A DNA stretch of 64,000 bases from contig CAXNJM010000001.1 of NCBI GenBank assembly GCA_964202895.1, forward strand, positions 186,001 through 250,000, given 5' to 3'. Source of the DNA: JAJTDS01 sp964202895. GTDB lineage: Bacteria; Pseudomonadota; Alphaproteobacteria; Rickettsiales; UBA1997. The notes beneath the pieces were generated by a model. That model was not told the origin of the DNA. It did no database searches and was given only the letters and a program-made list of their open reading frames with translations. The translations under genes were made by a program, and so were the position numbers. Shown here piece after piece: positions 1-8,414 of the stretch (positions are counted from its first letter, which is position 1; each line of letters opens with the position of its first letter).

Positions 1-276
1 TATTTATTGGCATTCTTTGGTTTATCAATGGAGCTTGGTCCAATTGTTGATTGGGGCTTAAATCTTCATAAAAACTTTATTGAGGTTGAACAATCGACAA
101 TGAAAACTTCAATAGAAGGAATTTATGCAGTTGGTGATATAGCTCACTATAAAAATAAATTAAAATTAATTTTAACTGGCTTCGCTGAATCTGCAAGTGC
201 TTGTCATGATGCTTACAAAGCGGTTTACCCAGATCAAATACTTCATTTTGAATATTCAACTAGTAAAGGAATTTAA
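1..276 (+). CDS. Ferredoxin/flavodoxin-NADP+ reductase, thioredoxin-reductase type (C-terminal fragment)
   Basis: The reading frame is open from base 1, so the gene starts before the window; only the last 91 codons are present. The segment resembles the end of TrxR-like ferredoxin-NADP+ reductases, FAD enzymes that pass electrons between NADPH and ferredoxin. Visible signatures are FGLSMELGPI, the second FAD-binding motif TSIEGIYAVGDI, which holds the conserved GD pair, and the family-typical tail HFEYSTSKG. An internal TTG at position 7 is not a credible start because the conserved strand begins before it. The next gene follows after 24 bp on the same strand. The assignment rests on the C-terminal third only; other pyridine nucleotide-disulfide reductases share the GD motif, but the tail is distinctive. 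Confidence 0.85.
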   Translation, partial: YLLAFFGLSMELGPIVDWGLNLHKNFIEVEQSTMKTSIEGIYAVGDIAHYKNKLKLILTGFAESASACHDAYKAVYPDQILHFEYSTSKGI

Positions 277-300
277 ATTAATCAAGCAATAAATAAAAAT

Positions 301-1101
301 ATGAAAATCCTTTTTTGTGGAGATGTAGTTGGTAGGTCTGGAAGAAATGCGATTGCAGAAAATATAGAAAAAATAAAACAACAACATAAAATTGACTTCA
401 CAATTATCAATTGCGACAATGCTTCTGGTGGCTTTGGAATCAATAAAAATACTTACGAAGAATTCATTAAACTTGGTGCGGATGTTTTAACGGGAGGAGA
501 CCATATTTGGGATCAAAGCGAAATAACTAATTTCATTAATGAGAGTCAATATTTACTAAGACCTCTTAATTTTCCAAAAAGCACTCCGGGTAATGGAGTG
601 AAAATATTTACCACCAGAGGTCAAAAAAAAATTATGGTAATACATTTGCTTGGACAAGTTTTTATAAAATATCAAGTTAACTGTCCGTTTGATGCAGTAA
701 AATCAATAATTGAAAATAATGTTCTAGGAAGAGATGTTGATGCAATTTTCGTTGATTTTCATGCTGAAGCAACATCAGAAAAAATGGCACTTGCTAAGTT
801 TTTAGATGGAAAAGTTAGTGCGGTAATTGGTACTCATACCCACATTCCAACTAATGATTGTCATGTTATGAAATTTGGAACGGCCTATCAAACTGATGCA
901 GGAATGTGCGGAGATTATGATTCTGTTATCGGAATGGATCAAGATATTCCAATAAAATCTTTTGTTTATAAAAGAAAATTTGGAAAAATGAAGCCCGCTC
1001 AAGGCTCGGGAACATTATGTGGCACTATAGTTGAAATCAATAATGACGGTTTGGCAAAAAGCATATTTCCTATAAAAATTGGCGGAATAATAGGGGATTA
1101 A
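301..1101 (+). CDS. YmdB/TIGR00282-family metallophosphoesterase
   Basis: A 266-residue protein of the YmdB family, dinuclear-metal phosphoesterases reported to hydrolyse 2',3'-cyclic nucleotides. It matches the family from residue 1: ILFCGDVVGRSG (Asp8 as metal ligand), NCDNASGG (about 37-44), GGDHIWD (about 65-71), HAEATSEK, GTHTHIPT and DAGMCGDYDSVIGM in the C-terminal third. Length equals the usual 260-270 residues. The family usually reads GNH at the central motif and here has GDH, a small departure at a metal-site loop. It lies 24 bp behind the ferredoxin reductase gene and is probably cotranscribed with it. The fold assignment is firm; the physiological substrate in this organism is unknown. 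Confidence 0.85.
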   Translation: MKILFCGDVVGRSGRNAIAENIEKIKQQHKIDFTIINCDNASGGFGINKNTYEEFIKLGADVLTGGDHIWDQSEITNFINESQYLLRPLNFPKSTPGNGVKIFTTRGQKKIMVIHLLGQVFIKYQVNCPFDAVKSIIENNVLGRDVDAIFVDFHAEATSEKMALAKFLDGKVSAVIGTHTHIPTNDCHVMKFGTAYQTDAGMCGDYDSVIGMDQDIPIKSFVYKRKFGKMKPAQGSGTLCGTIVEINNDGLAKSIFPIKIGGIIGD

Positions 1102-1165
1102 TTTTTTGTCTCTTGTTATTTGAATGGTGTTGTAAATTTATTTTATTTAAAATTTAAAAAACTTA

Positions 1166-1194
1166 TTGACTAATAAGAAAATAATAATTAAATT
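1166..1194 (+). promoter_or_regulatory. Candidate sigma-70 promoter upstream of rplM
   Basis: TTGACT at 1166-1171 is followed after 17 bp by TAAATT at 1189-1194, about 175 bp ahead of rplM. The -35 box matches five of six consensus bases; the -10 box is weak. The rest of this 267-bp gap has no convincing gene. Confidence 0.35.
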
Positions 1195-1259
1195 TCTGGG
1201 AGATTTAATTGCAGAGCTTTTTAGTAGTGTTTTGCTTAGTTTTCTACTTAAAAATAAGA

Positions 1260-1281
1260 GGTATAAACCCACTTTTATACC
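1260..1281 (+). promoter_or_regulatory. Hairpin in the rplM leader
   Basis: GGTATAAA (1260-1267) and TTTATACC (1274-1281) form a perfect 8-bp stem with a 6-nt loop, 88 bp before rplM. It could be an attenuator or a binding site for ribosomal-protein autoregulation, as is known for rplM-rpsI in Escherichia coli, but no conserved motif was recognised. Confidence 0.3.
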
Positions 1282-1368
1282 AAACTTAATGTTTCTGTAT
1301 TATAAAAATCATTTTATTTTTGTTGTTATTTTTAACAAATTCCTAATTTACTTATATATTTATAAAAA

Positions 1369-1833
1369 ATGTTTAAAACATATGTAGCAAAGCCTAGTGA
1401 AATAACTAGAAAATGGTGGCTTATCGATGCCGAAAATCTCGTGGTGGGCAGATTATCAGCGATAGTAGCAAATATAATTCGCGGTAAACATAAAGCGACT
1501 TTCACTCCAAACATAGATTGCGGAGATTGTGTAATAATTATAAACGCTGAAAAGGTCAAATTCACAGGGAAGAAATATGCGAATAAAAAATATTACTGGC
1601 ATACTGGTCATCCCGGTGGAATCAAAGAAAGAACTGCTAGAGAAATAATCGAAGGAAAATTTCCAGAAAGAATAATTGAAAACTCTGTATCGAGAATGAT
1701 ATCTCGTGGTCCACTGCAAAGAGACATAATGACCAAGCTTTATATATACAAAGGCTCAGAGCATAAACATCAGGCTCAAACTCCACAAAAGCTTGACATA
1801 GCTAGTTTAAATCGTAAAAATTCAAATGCTTAA
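1369..1833 (+). CDS. rplM: 50S ribosomal protein L13
   Basis: A 154-residue L13, an early-assembling large-subunit protein. The N-terminal region KWWLIDAENLVVGRLSAIVA is the classic L13 opening, followed by RGKHKATFTPNIDCGD, TGKK, YWHTGHPGG and the L-domain MISRGPLQRDIMTKLYIYKGSEHKH. Length fits the family (about 142-155). It lies 12 bp ahead of rpsI in the universal rplM-rpsI pair. The ATG at 1369 places the conserved N-terminus correctly. Confidence 0.97.
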   Translation: MFKTYVAKPSEITRKWWLIDAENLVVGRLSAIVANIIRGKHKATFTPNIDCGDCVIIINAEKVKFTGKKYANKKYYWHTGHPGGIKERTAREIIEGKFPERIIENSVSRMISRGPLQRDIMTKLYIYKGSEHKHQAQTPQKLDIASLNRKNSNA

Positions 1834-1845
1834 AGTTTTATAAAT

Positions 1846-2316
1846 ATGACAATAATAAAAGAAAAAATACTAGAAATACAATCTAAAAATTCTCCCGAAC
1901 AAGACAAATATAAACAAAAAATCGATTCTCTTGGCAGGTCTTATGCTACAGGGAAAAGAAAAAATGCGGTTGCTAAAGTCTGGATAAAAAAAGGCTCTGG
2001 TAAAATAACAATAAATAATATGGATGCCAAGCTTTATCTTGGGAGAGAAATATTATTCAACATATCTTGTTATCCTTTTGATGCAACTAAAAATACCAAC
2101 AAATTTGATGTTATAGCTCAAGTTAATGGTGGCGGTAAAAGCGGTCAAGCTGGTGCAGTTGCTCATGGAATCAGTAAAGCATTGGTTTTATTTGATCCTT
2201 CTAATCACCAATTATTAAGAACTGGCGGGTTTTTAACTCGTGATTCTAGGGTTGTTGAAAGGAAAAAATATGGCCTTAAAAAAGCTCGTAAAGCTCAAAC
2301 CTACCGTAAACGTTAG
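1846..2316 (+). CDS. rpsI: 30S ribosomal protein S9
   Basis: A 156-residue S9. The conserved core starts near residue 33 with YATGKRKNAVAKVWIKKGSG, runs through VNGGGKSGQAGAVAHGISKAL and ends with the invariant tail KKARKAQTYRKR, whose basic residues reach the P-site tRNA. The N-terminal extension of about 30 residues relative to Escherichia coli is common in Alphaproteobacteria. It follows rplM after 12 bp and is closed by a strong terminator. Confidence 0.97.
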   Translation: MTIIKEKILEIQSKNSPEQDKYKQKIDSLGRSYATGKRKNAVAKVWIKKGSGKITINNMDAKLYLGREILFNISCYPFDATKNTNKFDVIAQVNGGGKSGQAGAVAHGISKALVLFDPSNHQLLRTGGFLTRDSRVVERKKYGLKKARKAQTYRKR

Positions 2317-2327
2317 TTTTATTATTA

Positions 2328-2357
2328 AGATTGAGGCTTTACTTGCCTCAATCTTTT
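2328..2357 (+). terminator. Rho-independent terminator of rplM-rpsI
   Basis: A perfect 10-bp stem (AGATTGAGGC at 2328-2337 with GCCTCAATCT at 2345-2354), a 7-nt loop and a short T run ending at 2357, 11 bp after the rpsI stop. Confidence 0.85.
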
Positions 2358-2456
2358 GCAAACCACGAACAACTCCACTAATCTTCACCTCACCTAGAGA
2401 ATTAATTACTCTTTAACCCACACAACATTTTAATTGTTCTAAACTTATATCAAGGT

Positions 2457-2485
2457 TTGACAATTAAAAAATTAAGTGAAATAAT
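2457..2485 (+). promoter_or_regulatory. Promoter of the ybaB-trpF-kimA-recR unit
   Basis: A perfect -35 box TTGACA (2457-2462), a 17-bp spacer and AATAAT (2480-2485, five of six consensus bases) lie 45 bp before ybaB. AGGA at 2525-2528, just ahead of the ATG, is a possible but very closely spaced ribosome-binding site. Confidence 0.6.
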
Positions 2486-2529
2486 AACTCTCTTTTTTAT
2501 TATTTAATTTATCAAGAAACTAAAAGGAT

Positions 2530-2844
2530 ATGGATATAAAATCTTTAATGCGTCAAGCACAAGAAATGCAAAAAAAAATGCAACAAGCTCAAGAAGATCT
2601 TGCAAAAACTGAATTTGAGGGTAGCTCTGGTGGCGGAATGATAAAAATTACTATTAGTGGAGATATGAATGCAAAAAGAATAGAGATAGACGAATCTTTG
2701 TTAAATAAAGCAGAAAAAGACATTCTTGAAGACTTAATAATTGTTGCCTTTAATGAGGCAAAGAAAAAAGCTGAAGAAGATTCAGCAAATTCAATGAAAT
2801 CTATCACCAACGGAGTTTCTCTTCCCTCTGGTTTTAAATTATAG
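2530..2844 (+). CDS. YbaB/EbfC family nucleoid-associated protein
   Basis: A 104-residue member of the YbaB/EbfC family, small dimeric DNA-binding proteins. The N-terminal helix MRQAQEMQKKMQQAQEDLA, the segment EGSSGGGMIKITISGD and the ending SLPSGFKL are all typical. In many genomes this gene stands between dnaX and recR; here recR follows three genes later, with trpF and a transporter inserted. dnaX is not adjacent upstream. It heads a four-gene unit with a good promoter. Confidence 0.93.
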   Translation: MDIKSLMRQAQEMQKKMQQAQEDLAKTEFEGSSGGGMIKITISGDMNAKRIEIDESLLNKAEKDILEDLIIVAFNEAKKKAEEDSANSMKSITNGVSLPSGFKL

Positions 2845-2855
2845 GAAATTTAAAA

Positions 2856-3509
2856 ATGAAAGTAAAATTATGTGGCTTTAAAACTCAGGAATCAATTGCT
2901 TCTGCTGTAAAAAAGCATGCAAATTACATAGGATTTGTCTTTTGTCCTGAATCGCCTAGATATATTGAGCCAGATTTGGCTTTCAAATTATCTAAAGCTA
3001 TACCTGCAACAATTGATAAGGTTGCAGTTTTTGCAGATATTGATTTAACGATTATAAAAAAAGTTTATAAAACTCTAAAGCCTCAATACTTTCAATTTCA
3101 CGGTAAAGAAACAGTTGGTTTTTTGGAAAAAATTCAAGAAATTTTTCCAAATGTAAAAATTATTAAAGCATTTCAAATATCTTCTTTTTCAGATTTAAGA
3201 AATGTTCATAAATTTCAAAAATGTTGTGATGCCTATCTTTTTGATAGTAAGCCTTTAAAGGGTTCTCCTAGAACTATATCAGGAGGTTCTGGTAGAAGTT
3301 TTGATTGGAGAATACTTTCAAGTCTTCGTTCAAGAAAGCCTTGGTTTTTAGCTGGTGGAATTAATATAAAAAATATTGATGATGCTTTAAAAATAACTGG
3401 AGCAACAATGGTCGACATCTCCTCTGGTGTCGAAGTAGAAAAGGGAGTTAAGTCATTAGAAATGATAGAAAGTTTGATGGATAAAATTCACAATGCTAAC
3501 CAAAATTAG
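2856..3509 (+). CDS. trpF: Phosphoribosylanthranilate isomerase
   Basis: A 217-residue TIM-barrel enzyme that converts N-(5-phosphoribosyl)anthranilate to CdRP in tryptophan synthesis. Signatures: VKLCGFKTQES with the catalytic Cys near residue 5, YIGFVFCPESPRYI, the later phosphate-binding segment SGGSGRSFDW, then FLAGGINIKNI and VDISSGVE. Length is normal. The gene overlaps the next by 17 bp, so the two are translationally linked, and it is 11 bp behind ybaB. No other trp gene is in the window. In TrpF-PriA families the fold is shared with histidine enzymes, but the N-terminal Cys and the RYI motif favour TrpF. Confidence 0.93.
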   Translation: MKVKLCGFKTQESIASAVKKHANYIGFVFCPESPRYIEPDLAFKLSKAIPATIDKVAVFADIDLTIIKKVYKTLKPQYFQFHGKETVGFLEKIQEIFPNVKIIKAFQISSFSDLRNVHKFQKCCDAYLFDSKPLKGSPRTISGGSGRSFDWRILSSLRSRKPWFLAGGINIKNIDDALKITGATMVDISSGVEVEKGVKSLEMIESLMDKIHNANQN

Positions 3510-5508
3510 AAACATCCTACTTGGAAAACCTCGCGATCCCTTTGATCGTCAAACTCGACACAGCATTTCTTTAATAGCATTTCTGGCTTGGATAGGTCTT
3601 GGTGCTGATGGCATTTCTTCTTCTTGTTATGGTCCTGAAGAAGCATTTTTAGCACTCGGAAAATATAATTCTCTTGCTATTTATCTTGCGATTGCAACCG
3701 CTATAACTGTTTTTATAATCTCTTATGCCTACACTCAAGTAATTGAAATATTTCCAAATGGTGGTGGAGGTTATAGGGTTGCGAGCCGTTTACTCGGTAA
3801 ATATTCAGGATTAGTTTCTGGATCTGCATTAATAGTCGATTATGTCTTAACTATCGCAATTTCTGTTGCAAGTGGAATAGATGCTATTTTTAGCTTTCTA
3901 CCAAGTCAAATTCATCAATTTAAACTAATAATTGAAATATTTTTAATATTAATGCTTGCATTTCTTAATTTAAGAGGAATGAAAGAGTCGATAAAGTTTT
4001 TGATGCCTATTTTTATAGGATTTATAATTACTCATATTTTAATCATTATCTACGGAATATTGAGTCATCGCACAGGAATAAACGAACTTATTCCTACTGC
4101 AAATAAAGCATCTTCTGAAATAACTAATTCTGCTGGAGTGATTTTTTTAATATCACTATTCCTCAAAGCTTTTTCAATGGGTGGGGGAACTTATACCGGA
4201 TTGGAAGCGGTTTCAAATAATGTTCACACTCTTGCTGAGCCAAGAATTAAAACTGCCAAAATAACAATGTTTATGGTTGCTATCTCTCTAGCATTTATGG
4301 CAGCGGGAATAATAATTATTTATTTATTGTGGGGAGTGCAAAAAATTGATGGTCAAACTTTAAATGCCACAGTTTTCTATAATATAACAAAAGATTGGCA
4401 AATTGCAGGCTTTAACATTAGTGGTTTTTTTGTTCCAATAGTATTGATATTTGAAGCTGGCTTGCTAGTCGTTGCTGCTAATTCAGGTTTTTTAGCTGGT
4501 CCAAATGTTGTTGCTAATATGGCTCATGATGAATGGATGCCTAAGTTTCTTAGTTCTTTATCTAGTCGTCTAGTTGTCAAAAATGGTATATTATTTATGG
4601 CGATTTCATCAATTATAACATTGTTAATTACTAACGGTACCGTGCATTTGCTTGTTGTGCTTTATTCTATTAATGTTTTTATAACTTTCTCAATGTCTTT
4701 ATTGGGGTTAACAATATATTGGTTTCGTCACAAGAAAAAAGATGGCTGGATGAGTAAAATGATGGTTGCTATACTTGGTTTTATCGTTTGTTTTGGAATC
4801 TTAATAATTACTATTTTTGAAAAATTCTTTCAAGGAGGGTGGATAACTCTTCTAATTACTTCGTTATTCATATTTATTGGACTTATGATTAAAAAGTCAT
4901 ATGCAAAACTAAAAATTGCACTTCAAAATAACGAAATGAAATTCGCTTGTTATGAATCTATTTGCGATAGTTCGGAAATTAATAATTATGGAAATCGAAA
5001 TGCTCTTACGGCCGCAATAATACTAGAGCAAAATTTTAGTAGTGGTATGAACTCGATATTGCAAATCAACAAGTTATTTCCTAATATTTTTAATAATTTT
5101 GTTTTTGTAACCGTTGGGGAATTAGATGCTAATACTTTTAGAGAAGAGCATAGATGGCAAGATATGAAGCTTAAAACTAAAAATATATTAAGAAAATATC
5201 GAAATTATTGCCATGCAAATTATCATTTTGCTAGATCTTATGTTGGTTATAGCACCGACCCTATTGAAAAGCTAACTCAACTTGCTGATAGAGTAAAAAA
5301 GGATTACCCTAATACTGTGTTTTTTGGAACAAAATTTATTTTTGAGAATGAAAATATTTTTACTCAGATACTTTATAATCACATTCCAGACATAATTCAA
5401 AGAAAGCTTCATAATAAAGGAATGCAAATGGTTGTTTTGCCGATGCAAATTAATCATAAAAACTTACTAGCAAAACCAAGATTAAGCAATGTCTCAAAAT
5501 ATAATTGA
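3493..5508 (+). CDS. KimA-like APC-superfamily permease, probable K+ uptake
   Basis: A 671-residue membrane protein with about twelve hydrophobic segments in the first 460 residues and a soluble C-terminal region of about 190 residues. The opening (LLGKPRDPF), the pattern GADGISSSCYGPEEAFLALG, FPNGGGGYRVASRLLGKYSG and IVDYVLTIAISVASGIDAI closely follow the KimA/YdaO group, known in Bacillus subtilis as c-di-AMP-regulated potassium importers of the KUP family. Related APC permeases carry amino acids, so the substrate is inferred. The soluble tail corresponds to the KimA cytosolic domain. It overlaps trpF by 17 bp and recR by 20 bp, so four genes from ybaB to recR are packed as one operon. Confidence 0.75.
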   Translation: MLTKIRNILLGKPRDPFDRQTRHSISLIAFLAWIGLGADGISSSCYGPEEAFLALGKYNSLAIYLAIATAITVFIISYAYTQVIEIFPNGGGGYRVASRLLGKYSGLVSGSALIVDYVLTIAISVASGIDAIFSFLPSQIHQFKLIIEIFLILMLAFLNLRGMKESIKFLMPIFIGFIITHILIIIYGILSHRTGINELIPTANKASSEITNSAGVIFLISLFLKAFSMGGGTYTGLEAVSNNVHTLAEPRIKTAKITMFMVAISLAFMAAGIIIIYLLWGVQKIDGQTLNATVFYNITKDWQIAGFNISGFFVPIVLIFEAGLLVVAANSGFLAGPNVVANMAHDEWMPKFLSSLSSRLVVKNGILFMAISSIITLLITNGTVHLLVVLYSINVFITFSMSLLGLTIYWFRHKKKDGWMSKMMVAILGFIVCFGILIITIFEKFFQGGWITLLITSLFIFIGLMIKKSYAKLKIALQNNEMKFACYESICDSSEINNYGNRNALTAAIILEQNFSSGMNSILQINKLFPNIFNNFVFVTVGELDANTFREEHRWQDMKLKTKNILRKYRNYCHANYHFARSYVGYSTDPIEKLTQLADRVKKDYPNTVFFGTKFIFENENIFTQILYNHIPDIIQRKLHNKGMQMVVLPMQINHKNLLAKPRLSNVSKYN

Positions 5509-6088
5509 TCATTTAACTCAAATGCTTGCTAAAATGCCTAATATGGGTCCAAAAATGGCAAGAAGGTTAGTTTTGCACCTTGCCCAAAACAAGGAGTCAA
5601 AATTAGAGCCTTTGATTGCATGTCTTAACACTATAAAAGAAGATATCCATCAATGTAATTTATGTGGAAATATTGATGAGGGGCATATTTGCAAAATATG
5701 CAATAATCAAGATCGTGATAATTCAGTTATTTGTATCGTTGAACAGGTTGCTGATTTATGGGCAATTGAAAGATCAAAGAATTATCAAGGTCTTTACCAT
5801 ATATTGGGCGGTAATTTATCTGCTGTTTCTGGCAAAACTTTTGAAGATCTTAATCTTATAAAATTATATCATCGAATTGAGCATAATAAAAACCTTAAAG
5901 AAGTTATAATCGCAACTAGTGCCACGATTGATGGGCAAACCACCGCTTATTTTATTGCTGAGAATTTAAAGCAATTCTCTATATCTGTAACTCGCTTAAC
6001 ACACGGAATACCGATTGGTAGTGAGTTAGATTATCTAGATGATGGAACCATATCAATCGCCCTAAAAACTCGCAGTAACTTTAAATAG
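5489..6088 (+). CDS. recR: Recombination mediator protein RecR
   Basis: A 199-residue RecR, which with RecO and RecF loads RecA at single-strand gaps. The helix-hairpin-helix MLAKMPNMGPKMARRLVLHL is near residue 12, followed by the four-cysteine zinc site (CNLCG and CKIC, residues 56-71), the Toprim segment VICIVEQVADLWAIERS and GLYHILGGNLSAVSG. The C-terminal RLTHGIPIGSELDYLDDGT is conserved. Length is exactly typical. It overlaps the transporter gene by 20 bp and is the end of the ybaB unit. Confidence 0.96.
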   Translation: MSQNIIDHLTQMLAKMPNMGPKMARRLVLHLAQNKESKLEPLIACLNTIKEDIHQCNLCGNIDEGHICKICNNQDRDNSVICIVEQVADLWAIERSKNYQGLYHILGGNLSAVSGKTFEDLNLIKLYHRIEHNKNLKEVIIATSATIDGQTTAYFIAENLKQFSISVTRLTHGIPIGSELDYLDDGTISIALKTRSNFK

Positions 6089-6147
6089 GCTTAACTATAA
6101 TCTATTTAGATCCATAATCTCTTCATCCTATAATCGATAGTGCAAAA

Positions 6148-6978
6148 ATGAAAACAAAAATTGTTGGTATTTTAAATATTACTCCCGATTCATTTTCTGA
6201 TGGCGGTCGTTTTAATAGCCTAGAATCCGCCTCAAATCAATTGATTAAAGTTTTAAATGAAGGGGCTAAAATGATTGATATTGGTGCCGAATCCACAAGA
6301 CCAAATGCAATAAAAATAAATTCTCAAGAAGAGTGGAGTAGGTTGGAGTTAATTTTGCCTCATTTGATTAAAATTGTTCGTAATTTTAATCAAAATAAAA
6401 ATTTTGATGAAGAGGAAAAGGTGTTAATTAGTCTCGACTCTTATCATTTTGATAATTTATATCTTGCCTATCAATTGGGAGTTGATGTTATTAACGATGT
6501 TAGTGGTTTAGAAGATAAGAGAACAGTTGATTTTATTGCATCAAAACAAATTAAAACAATTTTAATGCATAATCAAGAAATTAAATTTAACGATGAGATA
6601 TTGATAAATAGACATCTAGGCCTTACTAATAAAATTATCAATTGGGCAAGTGACAAAATTTTACAACTTGAAAATTTAGGATTAAAAAGAGATAAAATAA
6701 TTTTTGACCCCGGAATAGGTTTCAACAAAGATGCCTTTGCATCGATTAGAATATTGAAAGAAATAGATTGTTTTAGGGTTTTGAATGTTCCATTATATGT
6801 GGGACATTCAAGAAAAAGCTTTCTAGAGCAAATTAATTTAAAGGATGAAAATAATCAAGCTCTAGATCGCGATCAAAAAACTATTTTAGTTTCGCAATTT
6901 TTAGCTAGAAAAAATATTGAATATTTAAGAGTTCACGATATTTATAAAAACTTTATCGCAGTCGATAATATTTGCTAA
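6148..6978 (+). CDS. folP: Dihydropteroate synthase
   Basis: A 276-residue DHPS, which condenses dihydropterin pyrophosphate with p-aminobenzoate in folate synthesis and is the sulfonamide target. Motifs in order: GILNITPDSFSDGG (residues 7-20), MIDIGAESTRP (about 42-52), the central INDVSGL, FDPGIGFNKD, GHSRKSFL and, at the end, RVHDI. All are in register with the family. The helical region between DVSGL and DPGIGF is somewhat diverged. It is separated from recR by 59 bp and is convergent with dnaJ. Confidence 0.95.
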   Translation: MKTKIVGILNITPDSFSDGGRFNSLESASNQLIKVLNEGAKMIDIGAESTRPNAIKINSQEEWSRLELILPHLIKIVRNFNQNKNFDEEEKVLISLDSYHFDNLYLAYQLGVDVINDVSGLEDKRTVDFIASKQIKTILMHNQEIKFNDEILINRHLGLTNKIINWASDKILQLENLGLKRDKIIFDPGIGFNKDAFASIRILKEIDCFRVLNVPLYVGHSRKSFLEQINLKDENNQALDRDQKTILVSQFLARKNIEYLRVHDIYKNFIAVDNIC

Positions 6979-7027
6979 TTTTTTAAGAAAAATAGCTAGA
7001 GAATGCTTTAATTTACAGAATGTAATT

Positions 7028-8164
7028 TTATTTAAAAAATTCTGATATTTTTTGAAAAAAACTTTCTGTTTTAGGATTATTTGCTTTATTTTGCATTAAT
7101 TTGTCCAGTTTTTCAAGTAATTCTCTTTCTTCGTCGGATAATTTTACGGGAGTTTCAATGTTAACTCTGATATACATGTCTCCCCTTCTACCGCCTGAAT
7201 TCATTACAGACATACCCTTTGATTTTAATCTTAATTGATCGCTATTTTGAGTTCCTTCTTTTATGGTTACTTTTGCCTTACTGCCATCTATTGTTGGGAT
7301 TTCTATTTCTCCACCTAATGATGCGGTGGTGAATCTCATTTGCACATCAAAATATATGTCATCCCCTTTTCTGGTAAAGAATGGGTGATTGCGGATAGTT
7401 ATGAAAATGAATAAATCTCCTGATTGACCACCTCTAAGACCAGCTTCTCCCTCGTTGCTAATTTTTATTCTTGATTCTTCTTCTACTCCGGCAGGAATTT
7501 TAACTGATAATGTTTTGTTGCGACTTACCCTGCCTTCGCCATTGCAATTTTTGCAAGGATTTTTAATGATTTGTCCAGACCCATTACAAGAGGTGCATGC
7601 TCTTTCAACAATAAAAAAACCTTGTTGAGCGCGAACTTTTCCATGACCGTTGCAAGTTGTGCAACTGCTAGCTTTTTCATTATTTTTTGCCCCACTTCCG
7701 TTACAAACATCGCATTTACAAGGAATGTTAAATGATATTTCGGTGTTGGTGCCATTAAAAGCTTCTTCAAGAGAAACGGCAAGATTGTATCTGATGTCAG
7801 AACCTCGTTGAGAAGAGCTCTTTTTTCTGCCTCCAGAGTTTCTTTCGCCAAATATATCGGAAAAATTACTAAAAATATCATTGAAATCGAAACCGCCATC
7901 GAAACCACCATTTCCGCTTTGTTGTCCGCCGTAGCCATTATTAGCTTGATGCCCATAGCGATCATAGCCCGCTCTTTTTTGTTCGTCTTTTAGTGTCTCG
8001 TAGGCTTCTGATGCTTCTTTAAAATTAGCTTCAGCTTTTTTGTCTCCGGGGTTGCGATCGGGGTGATATTGCATTGCTAGTTTGCGATAAGATTTTTTAA
8101 TCTCATCCGCGGAAGCATTTTTATTTACTCCTAATATTTCGTAGTAATCTCGTTTTTCGCTCAT
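7028..8164 (-). CDS. dnaJ: Chaperone protein DnaJ (Hsp40)
   Basis: A 378-residue type I DnaJ, co-chaperone that stimulates DnaK ATPase. The J domain occupies residues 1-70 with HPD at 34-36, followed by a Gly/Phe-rich linker (about 75-110) and four CxxCxGxG zinc motifs (CDVCNGSG, CTTCNGHG, CTSCNGSG, CKNCNGEG). The C-terminal substrate-binding domains follow. Length is standard. dnaK is not adjacent. The 250-bp gap to the divergent gene at 8415 is AT-rich and holds no gene; it must contain promoters for both, but I see no strong match. Confidence 0.97.
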   Translation of the reverse strand: MSEKRDYYEILGVNKNASADEIKKSYRKLAMQYHPDRNPGDKKAEANFKEASEAYETLKDEQKRAGYDRYGHQANNGYGGQQSGNGGFDGGFDFNDIFSNFSDIFGERNSGGRKKSSSQRGSDIRYNLAVSLEEAFNGTNTEISFNIPCKCDVCNGSGAKNNEKASSCTTCNGHGKVRAQQGFFIVERACTSCNGSGQIIKNPCKNCNGEGRVSRNKTLSVKIPAGVEEESRIKISNEGEAGLRGGQSGDLFIFITIRNHPFFTRKGDDIYFDVQMRFTTASLGGEIEIPTIDGSKAKVTIKEGTQNSDQLRLKSKGMSVMNSGGRRGDMYIRVNIETPVKLSDEERELLEKLDKLMQNKANNPKTESFFQKISEFFK

Positions 8165-8414
8165 AATTTTGAATTAAATTTATAAAAATAAAATATTTTT
8201 ATAGATATTGATTTTATTGTTTTTTTCAAGGAAAATATCTTAAAAAAGCTTAAATTTTTAACAAAATATTGATATTTATTTAAAATATTCGTTATTAATC
8301 AATATGAAGGTGAATTTTAATTATTTTAAATAGATTTAGACCTCTTATTGGCCGAGAATGCTACTGCATTATTTATTTAAAATCAATATTTAAAATCAAT
8401 AATAAATTAAATTG

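Noticed and set aside
1166..1387. 73-codon plus-strand ORF before rplM
   Set aside because: It starts with TTG, is very hydrophobic with low-complexity AT-driven composition and overlaps the rplM start. The region is better explained as a leader with a promoter and hairpin.
5664..5861. 65-codon plus-strand ORF inside recR
   Set aside because: Alternative frame of a well-conserved gene with no independent signature.
7525..7965. 146-codon minus-strand ORF inside dnaJ
   Set aside because: It is on the same strand in another frame of dnaJ, over the repetitive zinc-finger and Gly/Phe regions; dnaJ itself is unmistakable.
8165..8414. tRNA-like stretch around 8340
   Set aside because: No cloverleaf could be formed; acceptor and T-loop signatures are missing.
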